From an uncultured Carboxylicivirga sp. (GTDB taxonomy: Bacteria; Bacteroidota; Bacteroidia; Bacteroidales; Marinilabiliaceae), in contig CANLLN010000006.1 of the NCBI GenBank assembly GCA_947491945.1, positions 124,001 to 188,000 on the forward strand: 64,000 bases of DNA. The letters are read 5' to 3'. A model generated the notes under the pieces. It saw nothing but the letters and a program-made list of their open reading frames with translations, did no database searches and was not told the DNA's origin. This document shows positions 45,653 through 53,588 of this stretch, one piece after another (the stretch's first letter is position 1; every line of letters begins with the position of its first letter). A program made the position numbers and the translations under genes.

Positions 45653-46270
45653 ATGCTGATAATAGGAATTGCCGGTGGCACCGGTTCGGGTAAAACCACC
45701 GTAGTGCGAAAAATTATGGAGCAGCTGCCCTGTGGCGAGGTGGCGGTATTACCTCAGGACTCGTATTACAAGGACAGTCAGCATCTGCCCCTGGAAGAAC
45801 GTCAGAAGATAAATTTTGACCACCCCAATTCCATTGAGTGGGATTTATTGATTAAACATCTTGGGGAATTGAAGGCCGGGCGCAGTGTTGAGATGCCTCA
45901 GTATTCATATCTTACTTGCACTCGTGCGCAGGAAACCATCACGGTGGCACCACGTGATGTAGTGATTGTGGAGGGCATTCTTATTCTTGGTAACTGTGAA
46001 TTGCGGCGGCTGATGGATCTCAAGGTGTTTGTGCATGCCGATGCTGACGATCGTCTCTCGCGCGTTATTAAGCGCGACATCGAGGAGCGGGGGCGAACGG
46101 TCAATATGGTGTTAGAACGCTACGATGATACAGTGAAACCTAGTCATTTGCAGTTTATTGAACCTACTAAGCGATATGCCGATCTGATTGTGCCACAGGG
46201 AGGGAATAATAAAATTGCCATTAACATATTGCGCCATTTCATTGAACGTAACTTAAGCAGTCTAAATTAA
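45653..46270 (+). CDS. udk: Uridine kinase
   Basis: Udk phosphorylates uridine and cytidine in pyrimidine salvage. The 205-residue protein has the P-loop GGTGSGKTTV at about residues 7-16, DSYYKD near 40 and a conserved IVEGILIL strand near 104, as expected for the family, and ends with a PQGGNNKIAINIL stretch. I start it at ATG 45653; the frame upstream of this has no family match. The exonuclease gene follows after 5 bp, so both are probably one unit. Confidence 0.93.
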   Translation: MLIIGIAGGTGSGKTTVVRKIMEQLPCGEVAVLPQDSYYKDSQHLPLEERQKINFDHPNSIEWDLLIKHLGELKAGRSVEMPQYSYLTCTRAQETITVAPRDVVIVEGILILGNCELRRLMDLKVFVHADADDRLSRVIKRDIEERGRTVNMVLERYDDTVKPSHLQFIEPTKRYADLIVPQGGNNKIAINILRHFIERNLSSLN

Positions 46271-46275
46271 TTGCT

Positions 46276-46992
46276 ATGCTCAACCATGTAAAAGCCGAAG
46301 ACGTACTATTCCTCGATATAGAAACGGTTCCGCAGTTGCCGGCCTTTGATCAGGTAAGTCCTGAGTTGCAGTTGCTGTGGGAGAAAAAATCAGCCTACTT
46401 CAGGCAGGACGATCAAACAGCCGCTGATGTGTATGGAAGGGCCGGTATTTATGCCGAGTTTGGTAAAATTGTTTGTATCTCGGTGGGCTTAATCACAACA
46501 ACAGGGGGGAGGCGACTTTTCCGTGTGAAGTCATTTGCAGGGGATAATGAAACAGTGCTGCTGAGCGATTTTGCTGATATGCTCAAAAAGTTTGCGCGAG
46601 ATGTAAATAAGAATATCTGCGGGCACAACGCCAAGGAATTTGATATCCCCTACATTGCACGCCGCATGCTGATCAACGGTCTTAAGCTGCCGCCCATATT
46701 AGATGTGGCGGGTAAGAAGCCCTGGGAAGTGAAGTTTATCGACACACTGGAGCTGTGGAAGTTTGGTGATTATAAGCACTATACATCTCTGAATTTGCTC
46801 ACCACAATTTTTAATATTCCATCGCCTAAGGATGATATTGATGGCAGTCAGGTGGCCGCCGTGTATTATGAGGAGCATGATGTGGAACGCATTGCACGTT
46901 ATTGCGAAAAAGACGTGTTGGCCACGGCGCAGCTGTTTCTGCGTTTTAAGGGCGAGGATTTAATCGATGAAGAGGCTGTTGAGCATGCATAA
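46276..46992 (+). CDS. DEDD-family 3'-5' exonuclease
   Basis: The 238-residue protein looks like a PolB-like 3'-5' exonuclease. The motifs are Exo I FLDIETVP near residue 12, Exo II GHNAKEFDIPY near 117 and Exo III YCEKDVLAT near 215, where the Tyr and Asp fit the DEDDy subtype. The N-terminal region with QLLWEKKSAYFRQ is typical of Bacteroidota members of the group. It is cytoplasmic and is expected to process DNA or RNA 3' ends; no polymerase domain is attached. It starts 5 bp after uridine kinase. Confidence 0.85.
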   Translation: MLNHVKAEDVLFLDIETVPQLPAFDQVSPELQLLWEKKSAYFRQDDQTAADVYGRAGIYAEFGKIVCISVGLITTTGGRRLFRVKSFAGDNETVLLSDFADMLKKFARDVNKNICGHNAKEFDIPYIARRMLINGLKLPPILDVAGKKPWEVKFIDTLELWKFGDYKHYTSLNLLTTIFNIPSPKDDIDGSQVAAVYYEEHDVERIARYCEKDVLATAQLFLRFKGEDLIDEEAVEHA

Positions 46993-47082
46993 TATGCTGC
47001 ATTGATAAATCGTAAATACATAAATCGTTCATAAGTAGATCAATTTCTAAACTCTTAGCTGATCAGTGAGTTGTTGAAAAAA

Positions 47083-47889
47083 TCAGTCTAGTAGAAAGTA
47101 AGCCAGAGTTTTAATCAACAGTGCCGGCTGTTGGGCATGCAGCCAGTGGCCCGCATTGGGGATGCTTACTACCTCAGCATCTTTAAACAACTTACGAATA
47201 ATCAAACTATCCTCATCCATTACATAGTCTGATTTCTCTCCGCGTATAAAAATAGCAGGGATGTTTGTTTTGTGCTCGTCCGGGTTCAGGTGCGAGAAGC
47301 CATCCATGATGATGGGTAGCGTCTTTTTTATCACCGGTAGATTCAGGCGCCAGCGATAGTGTCCGTCTTTGGTGCGCTCGATGTTTTTCAGCAAGAAGTG
47401 GCGCAGTTCGTCATTGGGTAGTTTCAGTGCCAGCGCCTGGTCAATGGCCTGCCTCGTCTCTGCATTTTCCGGTTGCAATTCAAGGAGGCTGTTGATAATA
47501 TGCTCGTGGTTATTGGTGATTTGGGCATAGTTGCTAAAAGTGGCGTAGGACTTGGGTGCAATATCGAGCACCACCAGTTTATGGATACGTTCGGGATGTT
47601 CAAGGGCAAAGCGCATGGCGGTTTTGCCACCCATGGAATGTCCCACCAGATGCGCTTTGTCAATTTTTTGATTGTCGAGAAATTCCAACAGGTCTTGCGT
47701 CATGCATTCGTAATCGTGAGTATCATGGTGGGGCGACTGCCCGTGGTTACGCTGATCTACCAAAAAGATGCGATAATCCGATGACAGCTGGCGGGCAATT
47801 GACACCCAGTTGTCGGATGCACCATACAGTCCGTGTAAAATCACCAGCGTGGGCCCCTGCTCACCATATTCACGATAAAACAATTGCAT
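47083..47889 (-). CDS. Alpha/beta-fold hydrolase (YbfF-type esterase)
   Basis: The 268-residue protein (from ATG 47889, MQLFYREYGEQGP) has the alpha/beta hydrolase motifs LHGLYGASDNW near residue 21 for the oxyanion loop, VGHSMGGKTA near 86 with the nucleophile Ser, and a C-terminal His in NAGHWLHAQQP. This resembles YbfF-type acyl-CoA or short-chain esterases. The longer frame adds 12 unrelated residues. It lies between a palindrome at 47935 and the exonuclease. The substrate is not predictable. Confidence 0.87.
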   Translation of the reverse strand: MQLFYREYGEQGPTLVILHGLYGASDNWVSIARQLSSDYRIFLVDQRNHGQSPHHDTHDYECMTQDLLEFLDNQKIDKAHLVGHSMGGKTAMRFALEHPERIHKLVVLDIAPKSYATFSNYAQITNNHEHIINSLLELQPENAETRQAIDQALALKLPNDELRHFLLKNIERTKDGHYRWRLNLPVIKKTLPIIMDGFSHLNPDEHKTNIPAIFIRGEKSDYVMDEDSLIIRKLFKDAEVVSIPNAGHWLHAQQPALLIKTLAYFLLD

Positions 47890-47934
47890 ACTAGTAATAA
47901 GTTTTGAAAGTTTCCTATTAATCAAGTATTTGTT

Positions 47935-47974
47935 GAACGGTTCTTTAGCAGTGTTTTATCACAAAGAACCGTTC
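47935..47974. repeat. Perfect 12-bp inverted repeat between pdxJ and the hydrolase
   Basis: GAACGGTTCTTT at 47935-47946 is perfectly complementary to AAAGAACCGTTC at 47963-47974, with a 16-nt loop. No T run is present on either side, so it is a structured RNA element or a protein site rather than a standard terminator. Confidence 0.6.
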
Positions 47975-48002
47975 CTTAAAGCTTATTGGGCGCTCTACTA
48001 GG

Positions 48003-48719
48003 CTACTTTAGTAGTTGCTGGTGGTACAGCTGAATGGTTTTTTCCAATCCAATGTACAAGGCATCGCTGATGAGTGCGTGTCCTATGGATACCTCCTTCA
48101 AAAAAGGAATACACTCATTGAAATATTTCAGGTTATCCAGGTTTAAATCATGCCCGGCATTGATCTTCAAGCCAATTTTATTGGCCAGGTTAGCCGCCTC
48201 AACAAAGGGTGCAATGGCAGCCTCCCGGTCTTTGGCATACTGGGCCGCATATGGCTCGGTATAAAGTTCAATGCGATCGGTATTTGTTTTCACAGCGCCC
48301 TCAATGTTTTTCAGCTCAGTATCCACAAATATGGAAGTGCGGATGCCTGCCTCACTGAACTGGCCAATCACATCCTGCAGAAATGACTGATTCTTAACGG
48401 TGTCCCAGCCTGCGTTGGAAGTCAGTGCTTCCGGCGGATCGGGTACCAGGGTTACCTGATGGGGCTTAACAGCCAGCACAAGATCCATAAACTCCTTTGA
48501 CGGATAACCCTCAATGTTAAATTCCGTTTTAATGGCCGGGCGAATGTCATAAACATCCTGGTAGCGTATATGGCGCTCGTCGGGTCGTGGATGTACCGTA
48601 ACACCATCGGCACCAAAAAGCTGAACATCAATGGCAGCCTTTAATACATTAGGCGTATCGCCACCCCGTGAGTTGCGCAGTGTGGCCACTTTATTTATGT
48701 TAACACTAAGTTTCGTCAT
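48003..48719 (-). CDS. pdxJ: Pyridoxine 5'-phosphate synthase
   Basis: PdxJ condenses 3-amino-2-oxopropyl phosphate with 1-deoxyxylulose 5-phosphate to give pyridoxine phosphate (vitamin B6). The 238-residue TIM barrel is typical, with [16 protein letters not shown] at the N-terminus, [10 protein letters not shown] near residue 40 and [10 protein letters not shown] near 192, which are the family's phosphate and metal-free active-site segments. The start at 48719 gives the usual N-terminus. It is divergent from the CBS-domain gene; this pairing is common in Bacteroidota. Confidence 0.95.
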   Translation of the reverse strand: MTKLSVNINKVATLRNSRGGDTPNVLKAAIDVQLFGADGVTVHPRPDERHIRYQDVYDIRPAIKTEFNIEGYPSKEFMDLVLAVKPHQVTLVPDPPEALTSNAGWDTVKNQSFLQDVIGQFSEAGIRTSIFVDTELKNIEGAVKTNTDRIELYTEPYAAQYAKDREAAIAPFVEAANLANKIGLKINAGHDLNLDNLKYFNECIPFLKEVSIGHALISDALYIGLEKTIQLYHQQLLK

Positions 48720-48888
48720 TGCTGTTTTATTGATGAATACCCTCTTGAGAGTGATTAACTACTAAATAAACTATCCCCTATTTTTGTTTGTTATACAGTT
48801 TGACCGTATTTTTAGTTTTCAAACAATTACGTCAATAAAGGGTTCTGTATTGTCGCGCAAAATTAGTAAGTATTTCCAAAAGTAATCT

Positions 48889-49554
48889 ATGTTGGCAAAA
48901 GAATTAATATCGGAAGTGGTACCTTCTCTGAAAACCTCAGACACGGGGCTTGACGCCCTCAACTGGATGGAGGTGTTCAGAGTATCGCATCTTCCCATTG
49001 TCAATAACCTGGCTTTTTTAGGACTCATAAGCGATGTGGATATTTATGACTTAAACCGTGCCGAAGAGCCCCTGGGTAATCACCCACTTTCCTTTGCGCG
49101 GCCTTATGTGTTCGAGCATCAGCATATCTACGATGTAATTGAGGTGGCATCGCGCCTGAAACTTACCGTTGTGCCCGTGTTGGATAAAAATGAGGAGTAT
49201 TTGGGCTTAATCACCCAGAGCGATTTATTGCACAAATTTGCTGACCTGATAGCGGCTCATACCTCGGGTGGTATCATTGAGCTGGAATTGTTACCACAGG
49301 ATTATGCCCTGTCCGAAATAGCCCGCATTGTTGAAGATGCCGATGCCAAGATACTGAGCCTTTATGTGTCGCAACCCCCGGGGCAGGAAAAGTTGTGCAT
49401 TGCTATTAAGTTGAACCGAAAAGATGTGCAGCCGGTGCTCAATGCCTTCGACCGCTATAACTACCCGGTAAAAACTACTTATGTGGGCGACCATGCCTAT
49501 GACGATACGGTGAAAAAGAACTACGAAGCACTAATGCGCTATCTGAATATGTAG
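48889..49554 (+). CDS. Tandem CBS-domain protein
   Basis: The 221-residue protein contains two CBS domains in the first 130 residues, seen as HLPIVNNLAFLGLISDVDIYD and LTVVPVLDKNEEYLGLITQSDLL. CBS pairs bind adenosine nucleotides and usually regulate an attached or partner protein. The C-terminal 90 residues form an alpha/beta part with ACT-like character (GIIELELLPQDYALSEIAR). No enzyme is fused. The block CBS - nadK - envelope genes suggests a conserved regulatory partner, but the partner is unknown. Confidence 0.85.
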   Translation: MLAKELISEVVPSLKTSDTGLDALNWMEVFRVSHLPIVNNLAFLGLISDVDIYDLNRAEEPLGNHPLSFARPYVFEHQHIYDVIEVASRLKLTVVPVLDKNEEYLGLITQSDLLHKFADLIAAHTSGGIIELELLPQDYALSEIARIVEDADAKILSLYVSQPPGQEKLCIAIKLNRKDVQPVLNAFDRYNYPVKTTYVGDHAYDDTVKKNYEALMRYLNM

Positions 49555-49570
49555 TTGTAAACACGTTTAT

Positions 49571-51004
49571 ATGGTAACGGCTTGCTGGTACGCCCTAAAA
49601 ATAGTTTGTCTGTGGTTAGTACTGCAGGGCATTGGCGGTTTTATGTGCATAAGGGCGCAGGAGGAAGCTGCAGATGTCGGAATCGTAGATGAGTACGTGC
49701 GAGTGCAGCAGGTAGTTATTGCCGGTAATAAAGTAACCCGTTCGCGGGTCATTCTTAATGAATTGGTTTTTAACAAGGGTGATGTGTTAATGGTGAATCG
49801 CCTGGGACAGGTCACCACGCGGTGTCGGCATAATCTACTGAATACGGGTCTGTTTAATTTTGTTTCCGTGCGTTACACACTGCAGGCCGATAATACTGTT
49901 ATTTTTTATGTACGTGTTGATGAACGCTGGTATTGGTGGGTGTTTCCCATCTTTGAGGTGGCCGATCGTAATCTGAGTTCCTTTTTTAATGGTGGTGACT
50001 GGTCGCGCGTTAACTACGGGGTATACCTCAAGCGCGATAATTTTAGAGGGCGTAATGAAAAAATCATGGCTCGTATCCGACTAGGATTTACCAAGCAGGT
50101 ATTGCTGGGATATTTCTCACCCGAATATAAGCGGCGGGGAGGTTGGGGTGTTTTCTTTGATTTTCGCATGCACGATCAGCTGCCTTATACTACCAAAAAC
50201 AACCAACAGGTTTATAAAGCATTGGAGACTGAGATGGCACAGGTGACCTATTTTGGTTCCGTGTATTACTCCATCCGTTCCGGTCTGTATCATCGGCATA
50301 AGTTGGAGCTGGGCTATCATAATTACAGCGTTAGCGATTCGATCATCGACCTGAACCCAAACTACCTGACACCGGATGCCACTCGTTTGCAGTTTATGGA
50401 GCTTAGCTACGAGTATGATTATGACACACGCGATGCCAAGGTATATCCATTAAAGGGTACCCGCATGCAGGGCACTGCGGTGCAGAGTGGCTTGGGCATC
50501 TGGCAGGAGGGGTTGAATAACTTTAAGCTATCCGCTCGTATAGATAAACACTGGCAGCTGGAGAATCGCTGGCACTGGGCCAGTCTGCTCTATGGCGAAT
50601 ATAATAGTAGTCGTTCGTTGCCCTATGTGCTGAATGCAGGAAGTGGCTATGACTCATTCCTTAATGGTTATGAGCTGTATGTGATGGATGGAACGCGGCA
50701 GGCAAGTATGAAAAATTACCTCCTGTTCACCCTTTTGCAACCCCGTGTTAAAAACCTGGGTTTTATGCCACTTACTCAATTTGCCAAGGTTAACTACGCT
50801 TTCTATATAAAAGCCTTTGGCGATTTCGGTTATGTGTGGCACGATAATCCATCAATAAGCAATACCTTTGTTAATAATTGGCAGTATGGCTATGGTGTTG
50901 GGCTCGATTTTGTTACGTTTTATGATATGGTGTGGAGCTTTAATTATTCGATGAATAAACATCGTCAGCATGGATTCTTTGTGCATCTGAATATTGCCAT
51001 TTAA
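49571..51004 (+). CDS. Omp85/BamA-like outer-membrane barrel protein
   Basis: The 477-residue protein has a signal peptide ending near FMCIRAQ, one POTRA-like domain (VRVQQVVIAGNKVTRSRVILNELVFNKGDVL, residues 40-115) and a C-terminal surface antigen (Bac_surface_Ag) barrel. Barrel-like strands with alternating aromatic residues and YEYDYDTRDAKVYPLKGTR near 280 are seen. Compared with BamA (five POTRA domains, about 870 residues) it is much shorter, so it is a separate Omp85 member rather than the assembly factor. It sits between the CBS gene and nadK with 16-20 bp spacing. Its function is unknown. Confidence 0.75.
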   Translation: MVTACWYALKIVCLWLVLQGIGGFMCIRAQEEAADVGIVDEYVRVQQVVIAGNKVTRSRVILNELVFNKGDVLMVNRLGQVTTRCRHNLLNTGLFNFVSVRYTLQADNTVIFYVRVDERWYWWVFPIFEVADRNLSSFFNGGDWSRVNYGVYLKRDNFRGRNEKIMARIRLGFTKQVLLGYFSPEYKRRGGWGVFFDFRMHDQLPYTTKNNQQVYKALETEMAQVTYFGSVYYSIRSGLYHRHKLELGYHNYSVSDSIIDLNPNYLTPDATRLQFMELSYEYDYDTRDAKVYPLKGTRMQGTAVQSGLGIWQEGLNNFKLSARIDKHWQLENRWHWASLLYGEYNSSRSLPYVLNAGSGYDSFLNGYELYVMDGTRQASMKNYLLFTLLQPRVKNLGFMPLTQFAKVNYAFYIKAFGDFGYVWHDNPSISNTFVNNWQYGYGVGLDFVTFYDMVWSFNYSMNKHRQHGFFVHLNIAI

Positions 51005-51024
51005 TAACTTTAACGTCTACTAAT

Positions 51025-51903
51025 ATGCGAATAGCCATTTTTGGGAAACAGTTTGGAGAGGTCTTTTACAGCGCTTGCAAAAGCTTATTCCAGATATTGA
51101 AAGAGGATGAAGTAGAACTTGTTATTCACAAGCCTTTTTACGATTTTTTGCTTTCGGATGTAAAGATGAAACCCGATGTGGATGGTTTCTTTACCGGGCA
51201 TTCCGATTTTGATGGTGTCGATCTGGTTTTTAGCATCGGGGGCGATGGTACCTTTTTGGAGGCGGTTACCTATGTGCGCGATAAGGGTATTCCCATCGTA
51301 GGTATTAACAGTGGACGCCTGGGCTTTTTGGCCGATATATCCAAAGGAGAGATGAAGGCAGCTCTGCACGATGTGCTCAATGGACGTTACCGTGTTAGGC
51401 AGCTTGATTTATTGAGTTTGGAAACTGAGGGGCGTCATTTCGGAGATTGTAATTTTGCCCTTAATGAGCTGGCAGTTAGTAAGCGCGATAGTTCGGCCAT
51501 GATTATTGTACATACCTATGTCAATGATGAATTCCTCAACTCTTTTTGGGCCGATGGTTTGATAATTGCTACCTCAACGGGATCTACTGCCTACTCGCTA
51601 AGTGTAGGAGGGCCTATTCTGCACCCCGACAGTAAGAGTTTTGTCATCACACCCATTGCGCCGCATAATTTGAATGTACGCCCCATTGTGATACCCAACG
51701 ATGTGGAGGTGACCCTGAAAGTAGAGGGGCGCGATGCCAAATTTCTGGCTTCGCTGGATTCGCGCAGTGAGGTGTTTGAGAATAGTGTTCACCTAAAGGT
51801 TAAAAAGGCCGCGTTTAGCGTGAAGGTCATTGAGCTGGCAGAGCATTCTTTCTTTACCACCTTGCGTAATAAATTAATGTGGGGTGTTGATAAGCGCAAT
51901 TAA
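51025..51903 (+). CDS. nadK: NAD kinase
   Basis: NadK phosphorylates NAD to NADP. The 292-residue protein shows SIGGDGTFLEAV (the GGDG motif) near residue 73, NSGRLGFLADIS near 94, and the conserved ADGLIIATSTGSTAYSLSVGG near 175. The length is usual. It begins 20 bp after the Omp85-like gene, and the DUF6089 gene follows after 82 bp with a small hairpin between. Confidence 0.95.
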   Translation: MRIAIFGKQFGEVFYSACKSLFQILKEDEVELVIHKPFYDFLLSDVKMKPDVDGFFTGHSDFDGVDLVFSIGGDGTFLEAVTYVRDKGIPIVGINSGRLGFLADISKGEMKAALHDVLNGRYRVRQLDLLSLETEGRHFGDCNFALNELAVSKRDSSAMIIVHTYVNDEFLNSFWADGLIIATSTGSTAYSLSVGGPILHPDSKSFVITPIAPHNLNVRPIVIPNDVEVTLKVEGRDAKFLASLDSRSEVFENSVHLKVKKAAFSVKVIELAEHSFFTTLRNKLMWGVDKRN

Positions 51904-51917
51904 TGTGTGTTTTCAGA

Positions 51918-51939
51918 ACAATATTTTTGAGAATATTGT
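51918..51939 (+). other. Small hairpin after nadK
   Basis: ACAATATT at 51918-51925 pairs with AATATTGT at 51932-51939. It is all A/T except the ends and has no clear T run. Confidence 0.35.
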
Positions 51940-51985
51940 GTTTGGAAAGATGCTGAGATGTGTAAATATCATATCATAATTTTAT

Positions 51986-52750
51986 ATGCAAAAGACTACA
52001 ATCGCTGACAATAAAAGCTTACGGTTATTGAAGAAATCATGCCGTTGGTTGATTTTCGCTTTTCTGCTTTGTATCACGCAGACCGGACAGGCGCAGGATC
52101 GGCTTGAGTTGGGTGCTTTTGCCGGCACCTCCTATTACTTCGGCGATTTAAGCAAAGGAGTGCCATTTGCCAATTCGCACCTGGCCTTTGGGGGTATTGG
52201 CCGCTATGTTTTTACCGACCGAATAGCGCTAAAGGGCATGGCTTTGTTTGGTAAGATAAGTGGTGATTATCAGGGACAAGACCTTGTGTATCCAACAAGC
52301 AGTGATGAGAATTATGCTTTTAGTCGAAGCATTGGCGATGTGTCTGCACAGGTGGAGTTTAACTTCATGTCCTACGATCATAAGTTTATTTCAACAACCA
52401 CCTTTACGCCATACGTTTCAGTGGGGCTCGCAACAACTATTTATAACCGAATTGATACAGAAGTTGAAAATTCTGCGGGCAATACAAGTTTTATATTATC
52501 TTTGCCGTTCGGTATTGGTGCAAAGTATAAGATTAACAAATATATTCGGATCGGAGCCGAGTGGACCTTTCGAAAAACATTTGTTGACGATCTGGATTAT
52601 ATAGGTCCTGGGAGTATCGATCCTTCTGACCCTTATGGATTTGGAGAAAGCACCCTTGCCCACAATAACGATTGGATATCGTTTGCCGGTGTTTACGTGA
52701 CAATAAGTATGTTGAAACGGAAGACCAAATGTAATGATGGTATAAAATAA
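51986..52750 (+). CDS. DUF6089 family outer-membrane-type protein
   Basis: The 254-residue protein carries a signal peptide (cleavage near TGQAQ) and an N-terminal ELGAFAGTSYYFGDLSKG segment of the DUF6089 family. The remainder alternates beta strands and looks like an eight-stranded outer-membrane barrel. The start is ATG 51986. Its position directly before uppS and bamA is typical for Bacteroidota and suggests a role in envelope biogenesis, but no activity is known. Confidence 0.82.
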   Translation: MQKTTIADNKSLRLLKKSCRWLIFAFLLCITQTGQAQDRLELGAFAGTSYYFGDLSKGVPFANSHLAFGGIGRYVFTDRIALKGMALFGKISGDYQGQDLVYPTSSDENYAFSRSIGDVSAQVEFNFMSYDHKFISTTTFTPYVSVGLATTIYNRIDTEVENSAGNTSFILSLPFGIGAKYKINKYIRIGAEWTFRKTFVDDLDYIGPGSIDPSDPYGFGESTLAHNNDWISFAGVYVTISMLKRKTKCNDGIK

Positions 52751-52766
52751 TAGACTCGTTGAAAGC

Positions 52767-53510
52767 ATGTCGTTAAAAGACGAACTAAGACAAGATCGAC
52801 TACCCAATCATGTGGCCATTATAATGGATGGCAATGGACGTTGGGCAAAGAAAAGAGGGAATTCACGTGTTTTTGGTCATAAGCATGGGGTAACGGCGGT
52901 TCGGGAAGTCACTGAATCGGCAGCCGAGTTGGGTGTAGGATTCTTAACCCTTTATGCGTTTAGTACCGAAAACTGGGGACGCCCCAAGTCTGAAGTGGAT
53001 GCTTTGATGAGCCTTTTAGTAAGCACCATTAGTGCCGAAACGGCCACCCTGATGAAAAATAACGTGAAGCTCAATGCGATTGGTTGCAAACAAGCCTTGC
53101 CCAAAGGGGTGCAGGCTAAACTAGCCGATTGTATTGAAAAAACAGCTTCCAACACTGGATTGACGCTGACCCTGGCGCTGAGCTATAGCTCGCGATGGGA
53201 AATCATAGAGGCCTTTAAAAAGGTGGCGGCTGATGTGCGTGATAATCAGCTGGCCGTAGACGATATCAATGCCGAATTAATATCGGGTTACATGGCAACA
53301 GCTGGCATACCCGATCCTGAGCTCATGATAAGAACAAGCGGTGAGCATCGAATAAGTAATTTTTTGCTTTGGCAGTTAGCATATTCTGAGCTATATTTCT
53401 GCGACGTTTTATGGCCCGATTTCAGGCGTGACGATTTTTATCGGGCTTTGCTTGATTTTCAGGGACGTGAGAGACGATTTGGAAAAACTGGCGAACAAAT
53501 CAAAAAGTAA
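52767..53510 (+). CDS. uppS: Isoprenyl transferase (undecaprenyl diphosphate synthase)
   Basis: UppS makes the C55 lipid carrier for peptidoglycan and O-antigen by cis addition of isopentenyl units. The 247-residue protein has the signature IIMDGNGRWAKKRGNSR near residue 18, YAFSTENWGRP near 71 and MIRTSGEHRISNFLLWQ near 193. Both the catalytic Asp and the substrate-binding Arg/Ser are present. It lies 16 bp after the DUF6089 gene and 78 bp before bamA. Confidence 0.96.
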   Translation: MSLKDELRQDRLPNHVAIIMDGNGRWAKKRGNSRVFGHKHGVTAVREVTESAAELGVGFLTLYAFSTENWGRPKSEVDALMSLLVSTISAETATLMKNNVKLNAIGCKQALPKGVQAKLADCIEKTASNTGLTLTLALSYSSRWEIIEAFKKVAADVRDNQLAVDDINAELISGYMATAGIPDPELMIRTSGEHRISNFLLWQLAYSELYFCDVLWPDFRRDDFYRALLDFQGRERRFGKTGEQIKK

Positions 53511-53588
53511 TGGTGATAGTGCGGGATGGGGATATGAAGGGTAAGCAAGCCAAAAATGAACAAACTATTTAATTGCATGGAAGCTAAT

